Source of the DNA: Parabacteroides distasonis | GTDB lineage: Bacteria; Bacteroidota; Bacteroidia; Bacteroidales; Tannerellaceae | Reading direction: 5' to 3' | Assembly: GCA_021531775.1 (NCBI GenBank) | Contig: JAFBIU010000009.1 | Location: 42,952 to 106,951 of the forward strand | DNA: 64,000 nt | Part shown: positions 57,892-64,000 of the stretch, piece by piece | Layout: every line of letters starts with the position of its first letter | How positions within the stretch are numbered: position 1 is the stretch's first letter | Notes under the pieces: model-generated | What the model saw: only the letters and a program-made list of their open reading frames with translations | What the model was told of the DNA's origin: nothing | Databases searched by the model: none | Made by a program: the position numbers and the translations under genes

Positions 57892-59782
57892 GATCTGTTG
57901 TCGCTGATGTTTGAGGTTGAATTAGCTGCTGGATGCAACGGGCGATGTCCGCCTGATAATAGGTGGCATCGGTCAGTGTCCAATAGTTGTTCTCACTAAC
58001 GGAGGGGGAATAATATTTCAAAAATACATGCTTGGTGCAGGGCGGTACGAAGGAGGACTTGCCCTTGTGGGCATCCACCATCACCAGCCCATCGGACGTG
58101 ATCTTAGGGATCTGCAAGTTCGCACCCTTATCTTTTCCGATGATGATGCGGCGTTTGGCGGAGAAGATGGCGTTCCCATATCCTCGGTTGGTGGTGGAGT
58201 CCAATAGGGTGTAGTTCCAGATGCGATTCTTCTCCTCCGGTGACCAGTCGTTGGCATAGGGGACCAATTTCTTGATATCGGCAAAAATGTCATCTTTCTT
58301 TTGCGCACTACTGGTCGTAAAGTATTCCTTGACGAGCGATTGCTGTTCGGGTGACAGACTGAGATAACAGTTGGTCAACCACTCTTTGCGGGTATCTGTG
58401 TCGTCCTCTGGATTGGTCGTGTTGGAATTGATGTGCTCCACATCCCATCCCTCCAGTTTGTAGAGGTGAAAGGGAAATTTGTAGCTAACGGATAGACGGT
58501 ATTTGTCATTCTCCTTTTGCGCTGCGGTGCTGTTGATGACCGTCTGGATGTTGTGGAACAACAAGATCGGCCGACACAAGCGTTTGTCGCTTCCATCCTC
58601 TTTAAATTGGTAATCAAGGGGTTTCTTGGTGACGATCTTGTAGATTTGTCCCTTTAACTCTTGGATGAAAGCCGATTTGGTGGATGTACTATCCCATTGC
58701 TGGATGAGCTTGTGGACATTGCTACCTTGGTCGATTAAAAAGCCGATGTAATGATAGAGATAGATGTCTTCGTACCACTCCTTGAAGGTGTTGAAATAGT
58801 GCTTGACCTGGTTCCAACAGCGATAGACATCGCTATCTCCAAGTTGGAAATAGGTATAGAAATAGCGGAAGGTGCGGTCTTTGTCGTTGCCAATCGTGGC
58901 ATAAGCGTCTTCTGGGAGGTGTAGGCTATTGTGCGCGCAGATAAGGTCGAACAGGTAGTCGATGCGGGTTGGGTTCGTGTAGCCTGGCTTGTTCAAGAAG
59001 AGCCAGAACTCCTCTTTTTGAAGCTGGTACTCGATGGTGTCCCATTCACTGGCGATTTCTTGCTGGCGCAGGGTGATGTCGCTGACTCCTTTCTGTGTGA
59101 AATTCTGGCGATTGAGGAGCATTGCTTTGATCAGCTCAGCGTTGGTCAAGGCAATCTTTCCGATGTTCAGTCGGGTAAATACCTTGATCGGATTCTCGTC
59201 CACCGATTCGTACCAAATGAAGCGGACATTGTTGGCTTGGTCACGGTTCTCGTTATCCCGATTACAGGTGATAAAGGTCTCCAAGAGCTTGAAGTCAAAA
59301 TCCCAGTTTTCACCTAACCAGTTTTCTATCGTGGTATAGGCGTTGGAAATATGGTAAAGGTCTATCTCGGAATCATCAGGCTGGGGGTTATTGAAAAAGT
59401 CCTCGATCTTGTTGCTCCGCTGGTATTTGAGGGTATACAGCTGCGGAAAGTGCTTTTTGTTGAGCTCTTCCTTCAATGCACGTAAGATAAGATAGATGGT
59501 TGTTAGCCTCTGCTGTCCATCGATGACCTCATACCAGGTCCCTTCCCCCAAGTCTTTTTCTTGGGTATCGACCTCGGTCATCTTGCGAACGACTAACGGC
59601 TGAAGGCAGTAGAATTGGTAACACTGCGGATTATTCAACTGAAAATCCTTGATGTCATTCAAAAGGTCCATCACCTGCTGCTTGGTCCATCGGTAGCCTC
59701 GCTGGTAGTCGGGGATGTAGAAGTTGTATCCTAACAATTCCCGTACTGATTTGAGATCAATGCTATTTTCTGCCATGTCCAT
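57878..59782 (-). CDS. DUF262-DUF1524-like protein B (634 residues, GmrSD-like)
   Basis: The N-terminal DUF262 domain has YIPDYQRGYRW (22-32) and VIDGQQRLTTIYL (87-99). The C-terminal third has the DUF1524 HNH-type pattern: WDVEHINSNT with His450, followed by IWNYTLLDSTTNRGYGNAIF and KRRIII, as in the nuclease half of GmrSD. Such fusions are known as type IV restriction enzymes against modified DNA and as effectors of phosphorothioate systems (SspE). No modification or sspABCD genes are seen here. The start at 59782 (MDMAENS) or 59776 is plausible. It is the first gene of the pair, and its upstream region is cut by IS B 39 bp before the ATG. Confidence 0.87.
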   Translation of the reverse strand: MDMAENSIDLKSVRELLGYNFYIPDYQRGYRWTKQQVMDLLNDIKDFQLNNPQCYQFYCLQPLVVRKMTEVDTQEKDLGEGTWYEVIDGQQRLTTIYLILRALKEELNKKHFPQLYTLKYQRSNKIEDFFNNPQPDDSEIDLYHISNAYTTIENWLGENWDFDFKLLETFITCNRDNENRDQANNVRFIWYESVDENPIKVFTRLNIGKIALTNAELIKAMLLNRQNFTQKGVSDITLRQQEIASEWDTIEYQLQKEEFWLFLNKPGYTNPTRIDYLFDLICAHNSLHLPEDAYATIGNDKDRTFRYFYTYFQLGDSDVYRCWNQVKHYFNTFKEWYEDIYLYHYIGFLIDQGSNVHKLIQQWDSTSTKSAFIQELKGQIYKIVTKKPLDYQFKEDGSDKRLCRPILLFHNIQTVINSTAAQKENDKYRLSVSYKFPFHLYKLEGWDVEHINSNTTNPEDDTDTRKEWLTNCYLSLSPEQQSLVKEYFTTSSAQKKDDIFADIKKLVPYANDWSPEEKNRIWNYTLLDSTTNRGYGNAIFSAKRRIIIGKDKGANLQIPKITSDGLVMVDAHKGKSSFVPPCTKHVFLKYYSPSVSENNYWTLTDATYYQADIARCIQQLIQPQTSATTDHDNR

Positions 59783-59862
59783 TTCTGTGATATATATGAT
59801 TATTGGTTATTTGTGTTGATCCTTAAATCCGCAACACTATAAAATAAGAATAATATTAAGCA

Positions 59863-59887
59863 CCTGAGCAACAATATGTTGTTCAGG
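59863..59887 (+). terminator. Hairpin at the left end of IS B
   Basis: An 11-bp stem (59863-59873 with 59877-59887, one wobble) with a 3-base loop is followed by atttt on the plus strand. It could stop transcription entering the IS from the left and so shield the transposase gene. Confidence 0.5.
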
Positions 59888-59958
59888 ATTTTGTCATGTC
59901 GCAAAATTCACTTATCTTAGTGTTGCTCAAAAAATAAAAGAACCAGTAACTGACGTTA

Positions 59959-59966
59959 CAAAGATA
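59959..59966 (-). promoter_or_regulatory. Outward-facing -7 box in IS B
   Basis: On the minus strand this reads TATCTTTG and points out of the IS towards the DUF262 operon, 177 bp from its ATG. No good -33 partner is seen. The 38 bp of native sequence left upstream of the DUF262 ATG has no TAnnTTTG box, so this may be the operon's promoter. Confidence 0.4.
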
Positions 59967-60014
59967 GCAATTAAATCAGACTAAATCACTCCTTTCGGCG
60001 GAATTTTCTGGGTC

Positions 60015-61241
60015 ATGCAACAATTTGACCGCTCGCTCTCGCAGGTCATTGATTCTACTCTCGGGGTGAGGTGCAAATACTACGGATATCAGTACAGCGA
60101 AATCCTGCGCTCGCTCATGTGCATCTACTTTTGCGGACGCTCATGCGTTGAGGACCTCAGCTCACACCTTATAAACCACCTTTCGCTTCACCCAAAGCTC
60201 CGCATCTGCAGCGCTGACACCATTCTAAGGGCGATAAGCGAGCTCGCTCAGAGCAACATATCCTACGCTTCGGATGCCGGCAAAATATATGCTTTCAATA
60301 CGGCCGAAAGGCTCAATGAGTTGATGCTCAACTGCTTGATGGCAACCGGGCAACTCAAGGAAGGCGGGCTGTACGACCTCGACTTTGACCACCAGTTCAT
60401 CGAGGCGGAAAAGTTCGACTCCAAGCCGACATTCAAGAAATTTCTCGGTTACAGGCCTGGCGTGGCAGTGATTGGCGACACTATTGTGGGCATCGAGAAC
60501 AGCGACGGTAACACGAATGTGCGCTTTCACCAGAAAGACACGCTGAAAAGGTTCTTCGAAAGGCTTGAGCAGAGAGGGCTTGCAGTCAACCGCTTCAGAG
60601 CCGATTGCGGGTCGTGCTCAGAAGATATTGTGAGCGAAGTGGAGAAACACTGCAAGTCGTTCTACATCCGAGCTAACCGCTGCAGCTCGCTCTATGACGA
60701 CATCTTCGCGCTCCGTGGGTGGAGTAAAGAAGCCATCAACGGAATCGACTTTGAGCTGAACTCAATCCTCGTCGAGAAGTGGAAGGGCAAGGCTTACAGG
60801 CTTGTAATCCAGAGACAGAAGCGATTGGACGGCGACCTCGACCTTTGGGAGGGCCAATACACATACCGCTGCATATTGACCAACGACTACACTTCGAGCG
60901 CACGGGATGTCGTGGAATTCTACAACCTCCGAGGCGGCAAAGAACGGATATTCGACGACATGAGCAACGGGTTTGGGTGGAACAGGCTGCCAAAATCTTT
61001 CATGGCCGAAAACACCGCATTCCTTCTGCTGACTGCATTGATACGCAATTTCTACAAAGGCATAATGGCAAAAATTGATGTCAAAGATTTTGGGCTCAAG
61101 GCTACGAGCCGCATTAAGGCTTTTGTGTTCAAGTTCATATCGGTGCCGGCCAAGTGGGTCAAGACCGCAAGGCAACACGTGCTCAATGTCTGTACCGACA
61201 ATCGTGCCTACGCCGGACTATTCCCGGAAGCCTATGGCTGA
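60015..61241 (+). CDS. IS1380-family transposase (IS B)
   Basis: The 408-residue transposase is of the IS1380/DDE_Tnp_1_4 type. Catalytic acids are in LYDLDFDHQFIEAEKFD, RFRADCGSCSEDIV and EFYNLRGGKERIFDDM. It appears full length and uninterrupted. It is not a close relative of the IS A transposase (408 against 461 residues, with no long shared stretches), so the two insertions are independent. A hairpin (ccgcaac...gttgcgg, about 61384-61404) lies beside the right inverted repeat. Confidence 0.92.
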   Translation: MQQFDRSLSQVIDSTLGVRCKYYGYQYSEILRSLMCIYFCGRSCVEDLSSHLINHLSLHPKLRICSADTILRAISELAQSNISYASDAGKIYAFNTAERLNELMLNCLMATGQLKEGGLYDLDFDHQFIEAEKFDSKPTFKKFLGYRPGVAVIGDTIVGIENSDGNTNVRFHQKDTLKRFFERLEQRGLAVNRFRADCGSCSEDIVSEVEKHCKSFYIRANRCSSLYDDIFALRGWSKEAINGIDFELNSILVEKWKGKAYRLVIQRQKRLDGDLDLWEGQYTYRCILTNDYTSSARDVVEFYNLRGGKERIFDDMSNGFGWNRLPKSFMAENTAFLLLTALIRNFYKGIMAKIDVKDFGLKATSRIKAFVFKFISVPAKWVKTARQHVLNVCTDNRAYAGLFPEAYG

Positions 61242-61418
61242 TGCTACAGATTTGAGGGTCATCAACAGCGTATTGCCTCAAGCCGCATCGTGGGGTAAGG
61301 GGTAACTGTGCACATCTGCGGCGATTTGAAGCTCAATTCCCGCCATCGGCATAACTAATCTGATCAAATCCCAACCCATTAAGCCGCAACAAACGAAGTT
61401 GCGGATTTGAGGTTTATC

Positions 61419-61970
61419 TTATAATTTCCCATTACAATAACTCATATCTGTTAATTCACACCATCCTGCATCTTTGATTTCTCTAAGAAACAGTCTGGCA
61501 CACATTTCTGCATCATCTCCAGTACGGTGGTGCTTACCTTCCGGTATATCAAACTGTTCGCAAAGATAGCCAAGTGAATTGCATCCAAAGTCATAATTAT
61601 GACGAGCTGCACGAAGTGAGCAATAGTAGTCTACTTCGGGAGTATCAAGATTATAGAACTCCAAGGACTTGCGAATACAAGAAATATCGAATGCCGCATT
61701 GTGTGCAACAAGTACTGGTGTGTCAGTAAGATATTCAAGTATCTCAGTCCATACCTCCGGGAACTGTGGAGCATTCTCCGTATCTTCAGGATGAATACCA
61801 TGGATTTGTATGTTCCAGTAGGAATACGCATTGTCTTCAGGACGTATCAACCACGATTTGGTTTCTACGACCTTGCCATCTTTAACAACGCAGATTCCGG
61901 CTTCACATATTGAAGCTCGTTTACCTGTAGCTGTCTCAAAGTCTATTGCTATGAAATCTAATCCTTCCAT
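61419..61970 (-). CDS. DEDDh 3'-5' exonuclease (DnaQ-like), copy B
   Basis: The 183-residue protein is a stand-alone DnaQ-fold exonuclease with Asp10 and Glu12 (FIAIDFETATGK), Asp in LVAHNAAFDISC, and the His/Asp pair of HHRTGDDAEMCARL. It shares the layout of copy A (IQIHG against TQVHG, PEVW against PDVW, LVAHN). It lies 2 bp downstream of the WYL gene in one operon. Its stop is only 7 bp from the right end of IS B, so the last residues (DMSYCNGKL) may or may not be native. WYL plus exonuclease pairs are a common theme in defence islands; a role in that setting is inferred. Confidence 0.88.
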   Translation of the reverse strand: MEGLDFIAIDFETATGKRASICEAGICVVKDGKVVETKSWLIRPEDNAYSYWNIQIHGIHPEDTENAPQFPEVWTEILEYLTDTPVLVAHNAAFDISCIRKSLEFYNLDTPEVDYYCSLRAARHNYDFGCNSLGYLCEQFDIPEGKHHRTGDDAEMCARLFLREIKDAGWCELTDMSYCNGKL

Positions 61971-61972
61971 TG

Positions 61973-62932
61973 TTAATCTTTATAATATGATGTCAAGGTT
62001 TTAGCAAGGTTGCGCATCTGGTCGCGAAGTTTCTTTGGCTCCAAGATTTCAACCTGATCGCCTTGTTGCATTATCAGCTGCATGAAATCATAAGTCAGCT
62101 TCACGTCATATGAGAACGTCGTTGATTCCTCATCGCTTTGAAGTTCCTTCTGGGACTCATGCAGTGGCAATGTCCTGAGATAGTCAGGAGCGTTCCAATA
62201 TGCTCTGAGAACTACGTGCTCTATAGGGTCATCACTCGGTATGATGCCTGTACAACCTTTGTAGAATTTCTTCATGTCGAAGTTCTTTTTCATCACGAAG
62301 GTCTTGTCAAGTATAGAGGCATCAGAGACTCGGTCTAATCCGTAAGCACGTATCTCCTTGCGAGGAGAATAACCTTCTTCTCCCTTGTGTTTCTTGTTGA
62401 GCCAAACGTAATATGGATTATTGGCTATGATATACCAGCGTCGTTTCACCACTTTAAGACAATACGGTTCTATCTCAAATGTGTTAGCATAATCCTTTCC
62501 GAAGCCTTGATGTGTTATTTCTACAACCTTGTTTTCACGTATAGCTTGCATGAATAGGGTTAGCCATGTATTGCCAGAAGGTATTTCCTCAAACTCTACG
62601 CGGTCTTTCAGTTTGCTGTCTGCCTGTATCTGATTAAGTGTAGCATAGGAGTCTATCAGCCAACTGCGAAAATTATCACCCTCCAGTTCACGAGGGTTCA
62701 TTATATGATACTTGTACCCCTTAACATCAGGGTCAAGTTCTATGATGATGTTGAATATGTCTTGTATAGCCTTACGATGATTGTGGAATGTGCGCAGGGG
62801 AAGGTCGTCGCCATCCCCATAGCTCAATCCACTCTGTTGCCACTTATCATTGATTTCCTTGTAGGAAAGATGTTTGTAGTGACGTAGTGTATCTACAAGC
62901 CATACGTATCGTCCGAATTGGTTTGCTGGCAT
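61973..62932 (-). CDS. WYL domain transcriptional regulator
   Basis: The 319-residue protein has an N-terminal winged-helix-like region (GRYVWLVDTLRHYKHLSYKE) and a central WYL domain (about 130-200) with the namesake motif RRWYIIA (Trp166-Tyr-Ile) and the conserved IEPYCLKVVKRRW. A C-terminal extension (about 235-319) is of the WCX type. WYL proteins sense nucleic acids or nucleotides and often control phage-defence and repair genes. It is the first gene of a two-gene unit with exonuclease B. Confidence 0.9.
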   Translation of the reverse strand: MPANQFGRYVWLVDTLRHYKHLSYKEINDKWQQSGLSYGDGDDLPLRTFHNHRKAIQDIFNIIIELDPDVKGYKYHIMNPRELEGDNFRSWLIDSYATLNQIQADSKLKDRVEFEEIPSGNTWLTLFMQAIRENKVVEITHQGFGKDYANTFEIEPYCLKVVKRRWYIIANNPYYVWLNKKHKGEEGYSPRKEIRAYGLDRVSDASILDKTFVMKKNFDMKKFYKGCTGIIPSDDPIEHVVLRAYWNAPDYLRTLPLHESQKELQSDEESTTFSYDVKLTYDFMQLIMQQGDQVEILEPKKLRDQMRNLAKTLTSYYKD

Positions 62933-62953
62933 AATTATGGGTTTTTACGTTTG

Positions 62954-62961
62954 CAAAAATA
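62954..62961 (-). promoter_or_regulatory. -7 promoter box of the WYL-exonuclease unit
   Basis: TATTTTTG on the minus strand lies 22 bp before the WYL ATG. A TTG at the expected distance is not evident, and the surrounding sequence is AT-rich. Confidence 0.5.
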
Positions 62962-63099
62962 TATATAACCTATGTAATAAAACGGCATATCTTTGATTTT
63001 ATTGTGTAATTCAGTGGGGTTATTGCAGGAAAGTTATAAATTGTCATTCATTGTTGACCTTTCATTCCGATACCCAATAGTAATTGAGATAAAAGGTTC

Positions 63100-63615
63100 T
63101 TATTTTTTTGAATCTACTATAATTCTTGCCAGTTGTATCACATATTCAAAACGAGAATTGTATTTACATATCATTCCGTCATATTCTTCAGGAGAACCAT
63201 AATTTGAAAAAAACTCAGAGAGTTCTTTTCCTGCGGTGTCTGCGTCGCAATTTTTAATGTACTCGCTGATTAAGTATTCCTCCAATTCATGAATATAGTA
63301 AAACTCAGGGCATCCGTTTAAGTAATCAAATATAGGTTCATAGACTTCCTCTTCGAACTCTGTACAGCATTGGTAATAGCATCTCTCGCCACACAATTCA
63401 GCCTCATAACATTTATACTCGACTTTGAAAGGGGTCCATAGTTCGTACTCATCTGTCACAACATTGAGAGCGACAAAAGGTTCATCTCCTTCCCCGAAGA
63501 CTACATCATCCTTATAAGCGACTATCTCGTACATCATACGATAATCAAGGAAAATTTCACCCTTATCCGTTGTAATACGGAATCCGTTCTCACCCTTATT
63601 AATTTCTTTAATCAT
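63100..63615 (-). CDS. Acidic protein of unknown function, partner of FtsZ-like gene
   Basis: This 171-residue protein matches no family I recognise. It is strongly acidic, with many Glu, Asp and Tyr (FEEEVYEPIFDYLNG, YIHELEEYLISEYI) and six cysteines, three in a short span (ELCGERCYYQCC). No signal or membrane segment is seen. Its ATG overlaps the end of the FtsZ-like gene by 8 bp, a strong sign of coupled translation and common function. A 167-bp AT-rich gap separates it from the WYL gene downstream. It could bind or regulate the FtsZ-like protein; that is inference from gene order only. Confidence 0.7.
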   Translation of the reverse strand: MIKEINKGENGFRITTDKGEIFLDYRMMYEIVAYKDDVVFGEGDEPFVALNVVTDEYELWTPFKVEYKCYEAELCGERCYYQCCTEFEEEVYEPIFDYLNGCPEFYYIHELEEYLISEYIKNCDADTAGKELSEFFSNYGSPEEYDGMICKYNSRFEYVIQLARIIVDSKK

Positions 63616-64000
63616 AATATAAGTCTGTATTATTTCTTTTTAAGTTTGAAGCGATAATTATCACCTTCATTTCTGCTGTTCCATAACTCTCTTCAAGTCC
63701 CCATCTCAACTGGGTTACTGGTGTGAACAACTGAACAAATGTGTTGATGGCTTCATTCTCGCTCATCAGCATAGGTTCCTGTTTGGGGCTACTAAAGTAA
63801 ATCACAACGTTGCTTGCAGAAAAAAAGTCATAACCTTTTGCTACGAAACAAGTATGCAGTACCGCATCCTCGATAGCATCGGCACAGCGATTGCGCCCTG
63901 TTGCTTTGCCATGAAGAACAATGGCATTATCTGCGCCTTCCAATACCTCTTTTATATCAGAAGTATCTATTGGAATGATGGCATCTCGGAGATAGAATAT
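63608..64000 (-). CDS. FtsZ/tubulin-like protein, C-terminal part (truncated by window edge)
   Basis: The last 130 residues of a larger protein are visible, and the frame runs open to the window end. They match the C-terminal half of FtsZ. A T7-loop-like PIDTSD, with Pro in place of the Asn of NxDxxD but both acids kept, is followed by HGKATGRNRCADAIEDAV (FtsZ: GxAxGENRAxEAxExA). Then come DFFSASNVVIYFSS, EPMLMSENEAINTFVQLF and the RWGLEESYGTAEMKVIIIAS strand. The protein ends right after this domain, without the FtsA-binding C-terminal peptide of division FtsZ. It is therefore a divergent, non-division FtsZ-like protein in an accessory region. The GTP-binding half lies outside the window. 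Confidence 0.75.
   Translation of the reverse strand: MFYLRDAIIPIDTSDIKEVLEGADNAIVLHGKATGRNRCADAIEDAVLHTCFVAKGYDFFSASNVVIYFSSPKQEPMLMSENEAINTFVQLFTPVTQLRWGLEESYGTAEMKVIIIASNLKRNNTDLYYD

Larger units (their letters stand above)
59821..61412 (+). mobile_element. IS1380-family insertion sequence B (1592 bp)
   Basis: Terminal inverted repeats of 15 bp with one mismatch (ccttaaatccgcaac at 59821-59835; complement at 61398-61412) enclose one transposase gene. The CCT ends match the IS1380 group. Flanking bases are ttgat on the left and tttat on the right, not a duplication. The element separates the DUF262 pair from the exonuclease/WYL genes. Its 194-bp left non-coding part holds a hairpin and an outward promoter box. 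Confidence 0.85.

Overview
The window comes from a Bacteroidales chromosome, most likely Parabacteroides or a close Tannerellaceae relative. The genus is an inference; the order is better supported. The evidence is a SusC/SusD pair, many promoters of the Bacteroidetes type (TTTG or TTG, about 20 bp, TAnnTTTG) in place of -35/-10 boxes, near absence of Shine-Dalgarno sequences, tRNAs without an encoded CCA, IS1380-type insertion sequences, and a str-S10-spc-alpha ribosomal superoperon lacking tuf and adk.

Bases 1-21700 are mostly housekeeping and surface-metabolism genes. A flavin/Fe-S electron-transfer pair (NfnAB-like, first gene cut by the window edge) ends at a strong terminator and is followed by a MATE exporter. 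Convergent to it lie a PfkB kinase and an S41 periplasmic protease. Then come tRNA-Asn, a broken AAA ATPase tail, an unusual array of degenerate repeats phased at 22 bp, an Rpn-type nuclease, an orphan SusCD pair, a tandem ABC ATPase, rarA, the serine operon serC-serA-DUF1015, and a GH43 lipoprotein.

Bases 21700-39920 hold one 33-gene run from rpsL to rplQ, all on the plus strand, with secY, map, infA and rpoA embedded. It starts at a consensus promoter and ends at a strong hairpin terminator. After it come a promoter-to-terminator unit with no ORF (candidate small RNA), a DUF3467 protein, queC-queF for queuosine, a DUF1080 exported protein, tRNA-Ala(GGC), a FucP-like sugar transporter, an RSH (p)ppGpp enzyme with an intact hydrolase and a divergent synthetase region, and a tightly packed set: ABC-F ATPase, LtaS-like phosphotransferase, GH20 hexosaminidase and DEDDh exonuclease.

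Bases 52400-64000 are an accessory island; all its non-transposase genes lie on the minus strand. In transcription order they are an FtsZ/tubulin-like protein (cut by the window edge), an overlapping acidic protein of unknown function, a WYL regulator, a second DEDDh exonuclease, an IS1380-family element, an overlapping pair of DUF262 proteins (one with a DUF1524-like HNH region, as in GmrSD-type nucleases), a second IS1380-family element, and a 5'-truncated AlbA/Schlafen-type ATP-binding regulator. Neither IS has a visible target-site duplication, so the island seems to have been assembled or trimmed by recombination. The best candidates for undescribed biology are the FtsZ-like/acidic protein pair, the DUF262 pair possibly driven by an IS-borne promoter, the start-codon-sequestering hairpin in the first IS, and the 22-bp phased array.
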